From Bradyrhizobium sp. SRL28 (GTDB lineage Bacteria; Pseudomonadota; Alphaproteobacteria; Rhizobiales; Xanthobacteraceae): a stretch of 64,000 bases of DNA. The stretch spans positions 1-64,000 of the forward strand of contig NZ_JAHEAG010000036.1 in NCBI RefSeq assembly GCF_018596315.1, in the 5' to 3' direction. The stretch's first letter is position 1. The number at the start of each line of letters is the position of its first letter. A model generated the notes under the pieces. It was not told the DNA's origin and made no database searches. It worked only from the letters and a program-made list of their open reading frames with translations. Shown here piece after piece: positions 8,789 to 17,440 of the stretch. The position numbers and the translations under genes are program-made.

Positions 8789-9640
8789 CTAGACCCCGAT
8801 ATTGTCGATCAGGCGCGTGGTGCCGAGTTTCGCGGCGACGAGGATCCGCACCGGCCCGTCCTTCATCGAGGTGATCGGCGCCAGCGTCCCGGCGTGCCGG
8901 GCCTCGAAATAGTCCAGCGCGAAGCCGGCGGCGCTGATCAATTCGCGGCCGGCTTGCATCGTGGCCGCCACATCCTCGCCGGCCTTCAGCCGCTTGGCGC
9001 TTTCCTTCATGGCGCGGTACAGGGTCGGCGCCGTCTGCCGTTCCTCCGGCGAGAGGTAGACGTTGCGCGAGGACATCGCCAGCCCGTCGCGTTCCCGCAC
9101 GGTGCGCGAGCCGATCACCTTGACGCCGAGGTCGAGATCGGTGGCCATCTGCGTCACCACCCGAAATTGCTGAAAGTCCTTCTCGCCGAAGATCGCCACG
9201 TCCGGCCGGACTTGCGTGAACAGCTTGCCGACCACGGTGGCGACGCCGCCGAAGAAATGCGGCCGGAAGCGATCCTCGAGGCCGGCGATGGCTGGACCTT
9301 CGGGCACGACACGCGTGGCGAAGCCGTCCGGGTACATCGCCTTGACGTCGGGATTCCAGATCAGGTCGACCTTCTCGGCGGCAAGCTTGGCGACGTCGGC
9401 TTTCCAGGTGCGCGGGTACGAACCGAAATCCTCCGTCGGTGCGAACTGCGTCGGGTTGACGAAGATCGAGACGATGACTTTTTGTGCGCGGCGCTTGGCG
9501 AGCCGCACCAGCGACACATGCCCGTCATGGAGCGCTCCCATGGTCGGCACCAGCGCGACGGCGGCCTTTCGGGCGCGCAAGGCCTCGACGGCGCGGCGCA
9601 ATGCGGGAACGGTACGGACGACCATCGGACTTCGCGACAT
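8789..9640 (-). CDS. panC: Pantothenate synthetase (pantoate--beta-alanine ligase)
   Basis: A 283-residue cytosolic enzyme that joins D-pantoate and beta-alanine with ATP to form pantothenate, the coenzyme A precursor. Signatures: TMGALHDGH at 33-41 (HIGH-like ATP site), FVNPTQF followed by EDF, GEKDFQQ and MSSRNVYLS (KMSKS-like loop). The ATG at 9640 gives the expected family length of about 280; in-frame sequence upstream to 9796 lacks conservation. It is divergent from mipZ. No panB lies nearby. Confidence 0.95.
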   Translation of the reverse strand: MSRSPMVVRTVPALRRAVEALRARKAAVALVPTMGALHDGHVSLVRLAKRRAQKVIVSIFVNPTQFAPTEDFGSYPRTWKADVAKLAAEKVDLIWNPDVKAMYPDGFATRVVPEGPAIAGLEDRFRPHFFGGVATVVGKLFTQVRPDVAIFGEKDFQQFRVVTQMATDLDLGVKVIGSRTVRERDGLAMSSRNVYLSPEERQTAPTLYRAMKESAKRLKAGEDVAATMQAGRELISAAGFALDYFEARHAGTLAPITSMKDGPVRILVAAKLGTTRLIDNIGV

Positions 9641-9913
9641 CTGGCCTCGATCTCTTGCGGTTTCTGAACGGGGTGAGGGGCCGGCGGCCCCGAACCTTTC
9701 GGTGGGCGCGCTGACCTTATAAGGCCAGAGCATTGCCGCCAAGTTTGCTTGGGTATGGCGCGCCTGCGGCAGCTGACGCGAGTCCGGAAGCGACATCGCA
9801 ACCGTCGAGATTCATCATTAAAGACACGCTGCGAGCGAATTGAATGCGTCGTCGCGCATTTCACTTGACGCGCAGCCGCGCGTGATTTGAAGATATCGTG
9901 CGGGGGTTGAATC

Positions 9914-10849
9914 ATGTTGGTTCAGGCGAGTCAGGGTCAATTCGGTTCGGCGCACGTCGTGGTGCTGGGCAACGAGAAGGGCGGGTCGGGAAAATCCACC
10001 TCCGCCCTGCATATCGCCGTTGCCCTGATGAAGGCCGGACAGCGTGTCGCCACTATCGATCTCGACTGCCGCCAGCAGAGTTTCACCCGCTACATCGCCA
10101 ACCGGAGCGCGTGGGCGCGCCGCACCGGTCTCGACCTCGAAATCCCCGTGCACTACTGCGTCAAGCTCGGCGAAACGATGCAGATTGCCGACAATGAAAA
10201 TTCCGAGTTCCAGCAGTTCATGGAGGCGGTGAGCGCAATCGAGCGCGCCTTCGATTTCATCGTGATCGATACGCCGGGTTCCGACTCCTATCTGATGCGT
10301 CTGGCGCATTCGATGGCCGACACGCTGGTGACCCCGATCAACGACAGCTTCCTCGATTTCGACGTGCTCGGCACCGTCGATCCCGCGACCTATTCGGTGA
10401 CCGGCGAGAGCCATTATGCGGAGATGGTGCGCGACGTCAGGCGCAAGCGCCGCCAGATCGACGGCGCCACCACCGACTGGATCGTGGTGCGCAACCGCCT
10501 GTCGATGATCGGCTCGCGCAACAAGCAGCTGGTCGCCGACAGCCTGAAGGACCTTTCGCTGCGGCTCGGCTTCCGTTCGATCGACGGATTTGCCGAGCGG
10601 GTGGTCTACCGCGAATTCTTCCCGCGCGGACTGACGGCGCTGGACGACATCGACGAGGCCACCCTCGGTACCCGCCCCAGCATGGGCCATGTCACGGCCC
10701 GCGAGGAAGTGACGAGCCTGTTGCGTCAGTTGAAACTGCCGCTCGACGAGCGTGGCCGCCGCCGCGCCGCCAACCGTGCCGAATGGTTCACCCAGGTCGA
10801 CAAGCCGCTCGAAGTCCACGACATCATCGGCGACATCATCAGCGCCTGA
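9914..10849 (+). CDS. mipZ: Division-plane positioning ATPase MipZ
   Basis: A 311-residue P-loop ATPase of the ParA/MinD superfamily. In Caulobacter MipZ forms a gradient from the ParB-bound poles and blocks FtsZ assembly away from midcell. Motifs: deviant Walker A KGGSGKST at 22-29 (signature Lys at 22), IDLDCRQQS after it, Walker B FDFIVIDTPGSDS, and a long C-terminal helical region (VRDVRRKRRQIDGA, then TDWIVVRNRLS) typical of MipZ rather than ParA. No parB is adjacent, as is normal for mipZ. The ATG follows an intergenic region shared with panC. Confidence 0.92.
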   Translation: MLVQASQGQFGSAHVVVLGNEKGGSGKSTSALHIAVALMKAGQRVATIDLDCRQQSFTRYIANRSAWARRTGLDLEIPVHYCVKLGETMQIADNENSEFQQFMEAVSAIERAFDFIVIDTPGSDSYLMRLAHSMADTLVTPINDSFLDFDVLGTVDPATYSVTGESHYAEMVRDVRRKRRQIDGATTDWIVVRNRLSMIGSRNKQLVADSLKDLSLRLGFRSIDGFAERVVYREFFPRGLTALDDIDEATLGTRPSMGHVTAREEVTSLLRQLKLPLDERGRRRAANRAEWFTQVDKPLEVHDIIGDIISA

Positions 10850-10869
10850 GCCTTGATCTGCGCCTTGGC

Positions 10870-11052
10870 CTATCGCGGCTCTATCACCGTCATTTTGAAA
10901 GGGCCGCTGTTGGCGGCATGCGCCACCGCTTCGCTGGCGCGGTCGAGCCCAAACGCGGTGATCTCGACCGGCACGTCTGCGCGAAGGCTGTCCCGAATTT
11001 GCAGGCTGGTGGCGTCGCGGCAGGACGAAAATCCTTGATCCATCCCAAACAA
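10870..11052 (-). pseudogene. Remnant of a zinc-type alcohol dehydrogenase (C-terminal end)
   Basis: The minus strand encodes VPVEITAFGLDRASEAVAH and then AANSGPFKMTVIEP before a stop. This resembles the last ~35 residues of MDR alcohol dehydrogenases, where a hydrophobic strand, 'LDRA-EAL-HA', 'GKF/GPFK' and a final strand close the protein. Nothing upstream (11053-11200) continues the fold, so about 90% of the gene is missing. It is inferred from a short C-terminal pattern and could be a coincidence. Confidence 0.4.
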
Positions 11053-11447
11053 GGCCGGCTCAAACTGGAGTATGCGAACTTTCAGGCCAATGAGGATCCG
11101 GCATTGAAGCTCGTCATCTACACGAGAGTATAAATTTTGGGGTTGCCGGTATTGCCGTACCTGTACGCCGGCAGGTTCCCGGAACTAGTCCTGCAGCATC
11201 CCGTTTTCATTAGACTTTTATCTAACGCTCGAACCGAAACTTGATTGGAGGCAACATAAGTAAAAACGGGTCGAATTTGTGGGAATTGAGCGGCTGCACA
11301 ATGGATAGGTGCATCGCACAATGATCAGGCGGTCAACACACAACATTTGGCCTTTATGTCACGCCATCGTGACATATATCATCAAGAAGAGACCGAAGAG
11401 TCTCAAACAGGGTTGGCCCCTAGCGGGGCGCGAGGACGAAGACGAAA
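11053..11447. other. Gene-poor leader region upstream of the hydrolase gene
   Basis: No supportable coding region is visible. The region is less GC-rich than its neighbours (for example 11141-11360). It contains a 9-bp inverted repeat at 11355-11376, a GAGAC/GTCTC arm pair near 11392-11407 and a GCCCC/GGGGC arm pair near 11418-11431, just before the hydrolase ATG. Confidence 0.5.
11355..11376. promoter_or_regulatory. 9-bp inverted repeat, operator candidate
   Basis: TATGTCACG and CGTGACATA are perfect 9-base arms around CCAT. The site lies 72 bases before the hydrolase ATG at 11448, a reasonable distance for a promoter operator. No regulator gene is adjacent, so the binding protein is unknown. 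Confidence 0.4.
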
Positions 11448-12344
11448 ATGAAACGTGGAATTCTCGTTCTGCTTTCACTCTCCGTGCTGGTCGCTGTCGC
11501 GTATTTCACCGCGAGCAAGTGGGCGATCCGGCACGAGACCATTGCGTTTCATGATCCCGACCGCGACAACCGTCTGGTGGCAGTCAACGTCGCCGTTCGC
11601 CGTGACAAGGAAATGCAGGCCAATGCCGGCTTGATCAAGCTGCCGGTGGCGATCCTCAATCACGGCAACACCGTCAAGCACACCGAATACTCATTCCTCT
11701 CCAACATTTTTGCCGCGCGCGGCTACCTCTCCATCAGCCCGCAGCACGACCTGCCGACCGATCCGCCAATGGTCACCAAGGTCGGTGAGCTCTATGTCGG
11801 CCGTCTGCCGCAGATTCAGCGCGGCGTTGCCAACATCCATTTCGCCATCCACGAAATGAAGAAGGTCCAGCCCAACGCCGACTACGACAAGGTGACGATG
11901 GTCGGGCATTCGATGGGCGGCGACATCTCGATGTATTTCGCCAAGGAGTATCCCGACGAGATCAAGAAGGTCGTGACGCTCGACAATCTGCGCGTGCCGT
12001 TCCTGACCGACGGCAAGTTCAAGATCCTGTCGTTCCGCTCCAAGGATACGCATTTCAAGCCGGACCCCGGCGTCGTGCCTGACGACGAGCAGTGCGAGCA
12101 GTCCGGGATCACGGTCGTGAACACCGGCTTCCAGCATAACGACATGCGGGACACCGGGCCTGACGCAGCCAAATCCTCGATCCAGTCGATGCTCGACAAG
12201 TTCCTCGACGAGTCCGACAAGAGCGGCGCGTTGAAGTCCGTGCCGACCAAGGTGCCCGACGTTCTGACCGCCAGCCCGGGACCGGTGCCGCTGTCCGTCC
12301 CGTTGGCCAGCAATCCGACGCCCAACAAGCCGGTTACGAACTAG
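11448..12344 (+). CDS. Membrane-anchored alpha/beta hydrolase
   Basis: A 298-residue protein with an N-terminal hydrophobic anchor (5-21) and an alpha/beta hydrolase domain. The nucleophile elbow GHSMGG lies at 153-158 with Ser155; an oxyanion-type segment NHGN is near 71, and His230 (GFQHND) is the likely catalytic His. The final ~45 residues are Pro-rich and probably disordered. The topology suggests a periplasmic esterase or lipase-like enzyme. Substrate unknown. The ATG is preceded by a GC-rich leader with small hairpins. Confidence 0.75.
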   Translation: MKRGILVLLSLSVLVAVAYFTASKWAIRHETIAFHDPDRDNRLVAVNVAVRRDKEMQANAGLIKLPVAILNHGNTVKHTEYSFLSNIFAARGYLSISPQHDLPTDPPMVTKVGELYVGRLPQIQRGVANIHFAIHEMKKVQPNADYDKVTMVGHSMGGDISMYFAKEYPDEIKKVVTLDNLRVPFLTDGKFKILSFRSKDTHFKPDPGVVPDDEQCEQSGITVVNTGFQHNDMRDTGPDAAKSSIQSMLDKFLDESDKSGALKSVPTKVPDVLTASPGPVPLSVPLASNPTPNKPVTN

Positions 12345-12442
12345 GCGGCCGGCGGTCGTCCAGCGTTTGCGGCTGCGTCCGGCGCATTGACCGGCGCCTG
12401 GCGCCGTCCCACATAGAGCTTGCTGCTTACAAGCGAGCGCTC

Positions 12443-13207
12443 ATGGCCGGCGAACCCACCAAACCGAGATCGGCAGGCGATGTTGCGTCGGCAAGGGCCG
12501 AGGCGCGTAAAGGCGGTCCGTTGCCGGAGACCAAGCCGTCGGCGTCGGACGACATCGCGGCCTTCGTGGCGAAAGCGCGCGCGATGTCGCCGCACCGAGC
12601 AGGCGCCAGGGGCAGGCTGGTGTTTGCGCTCGACGCCACCATGAGCCGGCAGCCGACCTGGGATATGGCCTGCGCGCTGCAGGCCGACATGTTTCGCGAG
12701 GCGGCTTCGCTCGGCAGCCTCGATATAAGGCTGGTCTATTACCGCGGCTTCAACGAATGCCGCGCCACCGGCTGGATCTCCGATTCCGCGCAACTGGCGA
12801 GGTTGATGGGCAAGATCGATTGCCAGGGCGGCAACACCCAGATTGGCAAGGTGCTGTCGGAGGCGCGCCGCGAGGCGGTGGCGTCCGGTGTGCGCGCCGT
12901 GGTGTTCGTCGGCGACGCCATGGAGGAGGCGGTCGACGATCTCTGCGCCAAGGCCGGCGAGCTCGGCCTGCTCAAGGTGCCGGTGTTCATGTTTCAGGAA
13001 GGCCACGACGCCACCGCCGAGCAGGCGTTCCGCGAGATTGCGCGGCTCACCGGCGGCGCGTGGTGCAGGTTCGATCCCGGCGCCGCGGCGCAATTGCGCG
13101 AACTCCTGCGCGCCGCCGCAGCCTATGCCGCCGGCGGGCGCGAAGCGCTGCTGGCGCTGTCGAAAACCGCAAGTGGGGCGGCCGCGCTGATCGGCCAGAT
13201 GAAGTGA
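12443..13207 (+). CDS. VWA-domain protein
   Basis: A 254-residue soluble protein with a von Willebrand factor A fold over about 55-215. The metal (MIDAS) residues can be traced: FALDATMSR carries D-x-T-x-S rather than the usual D-x-S-x-S, GGNTQIG supplies the Thr and VVFVGDAMEE the Asp. No signal peptide or membrane helix is seen, so it is probably cytoplasmic. A J-domain gene follows after 69 bases on the same strand. VWA proteins usually bridge partners; none can be named here. Confidence 0.75.
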   Translation: MAGEPTKPRSAGDVASARAEARKGGPLPETKPSASDDIAAFVAKARAMSPHRAGARGRLVFALDATMSRQPTWDMACALQADMFREAASLGSLDIRLVYYRGFNECRATGWISDSAQLARLMGKIDCQGGNTQIGKVLSEARREAVASGVRAVVFVGDAMEEAVDDLCAKAGELGLLKVPVFMFQEGHDATAEQAFREIARLTGGAWCRFDPGAAAQLRELLRAAAAYAAGGREALLALSKTASGAAALIGQMK

Positions 13208-13276
13208 TTACGACTTTGGTTGCCACCGGGCGCCGGGCACCATGCTTTTCGGCGCCGGTATCGCTATATTAGAGCC

Positions 13277-14002
13277 ATGCCAACCCTGATTGCCGGCGTC
13301 GTCGCCGTTGTCCTTCTCTACTTGCTGCTGCAGATGTTTCGTGCAGCCAACCCGGTCGTGCTCGCGCGCGGGATCAAGATCGCAGGCGGCGTGGTGGCGC
13401 TGGCGGTCGCAGCCTTCACCGGCCTGCGCGGCGAGCTTGCGGTTGCAATCCCGCTCGGCATCTTCGGCGCCGGGCTGCTCGGCTGGTCGCCGTTCGGGCC
13501 GGGTAGCTTCAGCAATATCGGCGGGCTCTTCGGCGGCGGCGCGCAACGTTCGTCGGGGCAGGCCTCGCGCGTCCGCTCGCAATTTCTAGATATGAGCCTC
13601 GATCACGACAGCGGCGAACTGTCGGGCCAGATCGTGGACGGACCGAATGCCGGGCGCTCGCTCGACGAATTCGACCTGCCGCAGTTGATTGCGATGATAG
13701 CGGCCTTCGACGCCGAGAGCGTCGCCTTACTTGAAAGCTATCTTGACCGCCGGTTTCCCGCTTGGCGTCAGAACGCGCAGGGCGACACGGCAGGGGGGCA
13801 CCGCCGCGCGGCGCCGAGTGGAAAAATGACGGACGAGGAGGCCTATCAGATCCTTGGCCTGCAGCCGGGGGCGGGACGTGACGACATCAGCCGGGCGCAC
13901 CGCGCCCTGATGAAGAAACTGCATCCCGACCAGGGGGGCTCGACGTACCTCGCTGCCCGTGTAAACGAGGCCAAGGATACCCTTCTTCGCACGCATCTCT
14001 AG
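13277..14002 (+). CDS. Membrane-anchored J-domain protein
   Basis: A 241-residue protein. Two N-terminal hydrophobic segments (about 1-18 and 30-70) anchor it in the inner membrane. A middle domain resembles the region found in short DjlA-type proteins (LDHDSGELSGQIVDGPNAGR). A J domain closes the chain at about 184-241, with the invariant HPD in KKLHPDQGG. It should stimulate a DnaK-type Hsp70 at the membrane. ATG 13277 (MPTLIAG) is preferred over 13220, whose extra residues would put a basic tail in front of the first helix. Confidence 0.85.
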   Translation: MPTLIAGVVAVVLLYLLLQMFRAANPVVLARGIKIAGGVVALAVAAFTGLRGELAVAIPLGIFGAGLLGWSPFGPGSFSNIGGLFGGGAQRSSGQASRVRSQFLDMSLDHDSGELSGQIVDGPNAGRSLDEFDLPQLIAMIAAFDAESVALLESYLDRRFPAWRQNAQGDTAGGHRRAAPSGKMTDEEAYQILGLQPGAGRDDISRAHRALMKKLHPDQGGSTYLAARVNEAKDTLLRTHL

Positions 14003-14204
14003 CTCACTCCGGCTCACGCCACCGACGCTACAAACCGAGAGTTGCTTCTGTTCTCTGACTGACGCCCCATATCGCCCGCCGTTGTCCGGCGTGGTCGATC
14101 GTTCATTGCCGGTAAACCTAACCGTAAATTCTTGACGAGAAGTTTTCGTCGGCCGCATGGGACGTGATTGCGCGAGAGCCGTTGCGACTGTGTTTGGAAA
14201 ACAA

Positions 14205-14233
14205 CAAAGCCGGCGCTTGCGGCGCCGGCTTTG
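14205..14233 (-). terminator. Intrinsic terminator of the D,D-carboxypeptidase gene
   Basis: Perfect 12-base arms (CAAAGCCGGCGC and GCGCCGGCTTTG) around a TTGCG loop, followed on the minus strand by a T-rich run (TTGTTGTTTT). It lies 25 bases past the stop codon at 14258. Confidence 0.8.
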
Positions 14234-14257
14234 CGAACTTCAACGGGAAAGTCCGGA

Positions 14258-16096
14258 TCAGTTGCGAACGGTCATGCAGGAAATGTCGGCGCGCTTGAGT
14301 GTGCGGCATACCGCTTCGGCAGAATCGCGATCGAGACCGGCGAAACGGGCGCGGTATAGCGTGCGGTTGTCCTTGGACACGGTCGTTTCAGTAAAGGGAT
14401 CGGCCTTGCTGAGCAGGGCGCTGGCCTTGGTGCGGGCGAGATCGATCCGCTGCTTGGCTTCGCTTTCGCTTTCGAGGGCGCCGACCTGGACGATCCAGCC
14501 GGTGCGAACCACCGCCGGCGCGGACGGCTTGACGGCGTCGTTCTGTTGCGCGGCCTGCTGCGGCTGGGCACGGGGCGCCGGATCGGCATAGGCCAGCGTC
14601 TGCGCGTGCGAGGCATGCGACGGAGCGTGGCTCAGGCTGGAAGCGGGTAGCACTCCGAGCACGCCGTTTCCGGTACCGTGACCGGCCGGCTGCTGCGGCA
14701 TGGCTGCCCTGAGGGCTTCCTTGGCGGCTTCGGCCCTGGCCTCGGCGGCGTTTGCGACAACGGCGCTGGAGGTTTCGGCGACTTCGGGGCGGGCAGGGAT
14801 GGCGTTGGTGATCGGTGGTGCCGCTGGCTGCGAGGGACCGGCGGACGCCAGTTTCATCGGCCCGGCCTTGACCTGAACTGTTTTGACCTTGACCGGCTTC
14901 ATCGGCTCGGCCGAGCCCGGGATTGCCGATATCGCCTGGGTCTGGAGGACGCCGCTGGTCAATGGTGCGGGCTCGGGCTTGGCTTGCTGCTCGAACTTGT
15001 TCTGCTCGACCTTGGCCGGAGGCGCGGGCAGCGCAGCGGCGGCTGCCGCCATCAGCGATGGCTTTGCCGGCGCGATCGAGCGGGTCAAGGGCATCGCTGC
15101 GAGCCCCGGTTCGGCCGCGGCGAGGGCGCTGCCGGACTGAGCCGTTTCGGCTTCGGCCACATCGACGGTGCCGTCGGCGGGATTGCGCTCGGTGATCGCG
15201 GCGACGGTGCGCTTGGTCGCGCCCTTTTCGAGGTTCTCGGCCAGCAGGTTGCGCATGGTGGCGTCGCGCGAACCGCCGCTGCGGCCGCCCAGCACCACGC
15301 CGACGAGATGGCGGTTGCCGCGGCGCATCGAGCTCACGAGGTTGAAGCCGGAGGCGCGGGTGTAGCCGGTCTTGATGCCGTCGACGCCTTCGACATTGCC
15401 GAGCAGGCGATTGTGGTTGCGGATCGACTGGCCGCGATAGGCAAACACGGAGGTCGAGAAGTAGCGATAGTAGCGCGGGAAGCGGTCCTGGATCGCGCGG
15501 CCGAGCGTGGCCTGATCGCGCGCCGTGGTCAGCTGTTCGTCGTTGGGCAGGCCGGACGCGTTGCGATAGGTGGTTTTGCTCATGCCGAGCGCGCGCGCCT
15601 TGCGCGTCATCATCCTGGCGAAATCGGCTTCATTGCCGGCAATGGCCTCCGCGATCACCACGGAGGCGTCGTTGGCGGAGCGCGTCACCAGGCCCTTGAT
15701 GGCGTCCTCGACCCTGATGGTCTGGCCGGGCTTCAGGCCGAGTTTGGTCGGCGCCTGTTCGGAAGCGAACTCCGACACTTCCATTTCGGTGTCGAGCTTC
15801 ATCTTGCCGGATTCGAGGCGCTCGAACAGCAGATAGAGCGTCATGATCTTGGTCAGCGAAGCCGGGCGCCTGACGCCGTCGGGATTGTTCGAGGAGAGCA
15901 CCGCACCGGAATTGCCGTCGACGATGATCGAGGAGAACTGCGGGCTGTAGCTTTCTCGGACGACGTGATGGCGACGATGCTTGTAGCGACGCGCTTCGGC
16001 GCTCTCGCTTGAGATCAGGATCGCGGTCGTGAAGGTAATGAGCCCGAGGGCGCACACGCGCAACGCGCGCGAGGAAGCCAAGGTTGTACGAAGCAT
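14258..16096 (-). CDS. D-alanyl-D-alanine carboxypeptidase with C-terminal SPOR domain
   Basis: A 612-residue periplasmic penicillin-binding protein of the S11 type that trims the terminal D-Ala from peptidoglycan stem peptides. A signal sequence (about 1-33) precedes the catalytic domain: SLTK at 80-83 (nucleophile Ser and base Lys), SAN at 140-142 and KTG at 242-244. A long Ala/Pro-rich linker (about 290-530) leads to a SPOR domain (about 530-612; GWIVQVGALESESEAKQRI), which binds denuded septal glycan and suggests a division-site role. Its start lies close to a region with CtrA-like half-sites. The gene is longer than ordinary DacA because of the linker and SPOR tail. Confidence 0.93.
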   Translation of the reverse strand: MLRTTLASSRALRVCALGLITFTTAILISSESAEARRYKHRRHHVVRESYSPQFSSIIVDGNSGAVLSSNNPDGVRRPASLTKIMTLYLLFERLESGKMKLDTEMEVSEFASEQAPTKLGLKPGQTIRVEDAIKGLVTRSANDASVVIAEAIAGNEADFARMMTRKARALGMSKTTYRNASGLPNDEQLTTARDQATLGRAIQDRFPRYYRYFSTSVFAYRGQSIRNHNRLLGNVEGVDGIKTGYTRASGFNLVSSMRRGNRHLVGVVLGGRSGGSRDATMRNLLAENLEKGATKRTVAAITERNPADGTVDVAEAETAQSGSALAAAEPGLAAMPLTRSIAPAKPSLMAAAAAALPAPPAKVEQNKFEQQAKPEPAPLTSGVLQTQAISAIPGSAEPMKPVKVKTVQVKAGPMKLASAGPSQPAAPPITNAIPARPEVAETSSAVVANAAEARAEAAKEALRAAMPQQPAGHGTGNGVLGVLPASSLSHAPSHASHAQTLAYADPAPRAQPQQAAQQNDAVKPSAPAVVRTGWIVQVGALESESEAKQRIDLARTKASALLSKADPFTETTVSKDNRTLYRARFAGLDRDSAEAVCRTLKRADISCMTVRN

Positions 16097-16379
16097 TTAC
16101 TTCCCCGTCCCAATTTCTGTCTTGATCACCGGCTCGTGAGGCAAAATTGTGCTCACCAACCACTGCCGTTTCCCTGTTCGGACCACCGATCCGGCCATTA
16201 CGCGCGGCCCGGTTGGCCAATCAGATCGCTTTTCTATCTAAGCTACTGTTCACAAACAGCTTTCAGGCTGCGTGTCGGAAGGCGAACAAGTCCAGGAATC
16301 AGGTTAGGCCGAGCGAGTTTCCAAAAGATTAATTAACCGTTGCGTAAGACCCCGGATTTTTCCGCTAATACGCCGCATT

Positions 16380-16428
16380 TGTGCGTCGCACAATATTTCT
16401 TGACTTTATTGTGCGGTGCACATATACG
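16380..16428 (+). promoter_or_regulatory. Phasin promoter with two PhaR-like operators
   Basis: TTGACT (16400-16405) and TATACG (16423-16428) are spaced by 17 bases and look like a sigma-70 promoter. TGTGCGTCGCACA (16380-16392) lies just upstream of the -35 and TGTGCGGTGCACA (16410-16422) fills the spacer. Both are TGTGC-N3-GCACA with centres 30 bases apart. TGC-N3-GCA is the core I recall for PhaR, the polyhydroxybutyrate-responsive repressor of phasin genes. Identity of the binder is inference. Confidence 0.65.
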
Positions 16429-16498
16429 GATGGTGGTCAGGGGGCCGGGACCTCCCGGCAATCGGTTTACACCTGCAGTCTGGGAAAGGACTCCATTG

Positions 16499-16837
16499 AT
16501 GGTCAAGGTTGAAGACATTCAGAACTACGGCAAAGAGCATCTCGAATCGGTTGCCGCTTCCGCGAGCAACGTGCAGAGCGGCGTTCAGGCGATCGCGACT
16601 GCCTATGGCGATTACGCCAAGAAGTCGTTCGAAGACACCAAGTCGTTCGTTGAAAAGCTCTCCGGCGTGAAGTCGGTGGACAAGGCGATCGAAGCGCAGA
16701 CCGAATTCGCGCGCTCTTCCTACGAGACCTTCGTCGCGGAATCGCAGAAGATCGCAGGCCTCTACACCGATCTCGCCAAGCAGACCTTCAAGCCCTACGA
16801 AGGCCTGGTCGCGAAGTTCAACCCGGCCGCGCGCTAA
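16499..16837 (+). CDS. Phasin family protein
   Basis: A 112-residue amphipathic helical protein that should coat polyhydroxybutyrate granules and limit their size. The phasin pattern is clear: VEDIQNYGKEHLESVAASAS, QSGVQAIATAYGDYAKKSFE, then ELYS-like LYTDLAKQTFKPYEGL at the end. ATG 16499 follows GGGAAAGGA at a normal distance; upstream in-frame codons run through the promoter. Two PhaR-like operators overlap its promoter and a strong hairpin terminator follows, so it is a single-gene unit. Confidence 0.9.
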   Translation: MVKVEDIQNYGKEHLESVAASASNVQSGVQAIATAYGDYAKKSFEDTKSFVEKLSGVKSVDKAIEAQTEFARSSYETFVAESQKIAGLYTDLAKQTFKPYEGLVAKFNPAAR

Positions 16838-16882
16838 TTCGTTCGCGATCTGATACTTCCGCGATCTGATATTTCGACAATA

Positions 16883-16915
16883 AAAAAGCCCGGCCGTTGC
16901 GGCCGGGCTTTTTCT
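16883..16915 (+). terminator. Phasin terminator
   Basis: AAAAAGCCCGGCCG, loop TTG, CGGCCGGGCTTTTT forms a strong stem with A and T runs on both sides, so it could work in both directions. It lies about 45 bases past the phasin stop codon. Confidence 0.88.
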
Positions 16916-16929
16916 TGCGGTATTTGCAT

Positions 16930-17440
16930 CGCCGGTCGCTGCGTCGCCATCTTTGAAAGAGCAGGGCACATGGTTCCTCGATCTCGCGGCGCGAAGCGCC
17001 CGAGTTTTGGGTGATCTCTTGTCCCTCTCCATCGTGAGGGCGCAGGGAAGGCCGGGTGCGCGCTGCACCCGCGGTCTCGTGTGCAATGGGCACAAGAAGT
17101 GCGCACACGAGCATACAGGTCCAGTGGAGAGCATCCGGCCTTCCCTGCGCAATGGTTTGACGGCTTATGGCGCGCTCTTCCCGGAGACGAATTCCTCTTG
17201 CCTCCGTCGCTGCCGGATTAACGGCCCAACGAACCCGGTTGGATTCGATCAGCCTCCGCCAGCTTGACACCAGCCACGGGTGCCAGAACCACACGCTTTT
17301 GCCGTACGCGAACTGCGCCGCTCGTCTTGCGCGGATCAATCGCTCACAGCCCCAAGACCAAGCTTGAGGCCGCCCTGCAATGCCTCGCGCGCGCGGGCGC
17401 CTCGCGTCCACCGCAACCCGCACTCCGGCGACAACCATCG
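16930..17440. repeat. Dispersed repeat-like region with nested inverted repeats
   Basis: About 500 bases without a credible gene. Perfect 15-bp arms (CGCAGGGAAGGCCGG at 17041-17055 and its complement at 17135-17149) enclose a second 9-bp pair (CTCGTGTGC at 17076-17084, GCACACGAG at 17103-17111). From memory, closely related sequence recurs many times in Bradyrhizobium genomes; this cannot be verified here. Its right edge meets the broken tadG at about 17440. Short open frames across it are probably spurious. Confidence 0.6.

Noticed and set aside
16333..16347. TTAA-N7-GTAA as a CtrA site between the carboxypeptidase and phasin genes
   Set aside because: One mismatch in the second half-site and an AT-rich context; not enough to call.
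16818..17440. Open frame continuing from the tadG remnant through the repeat
   Set aside because: The sequence past 17440 has no TadG similarity and coincides with inverted repeats; it is read-through of non-coding DNA.
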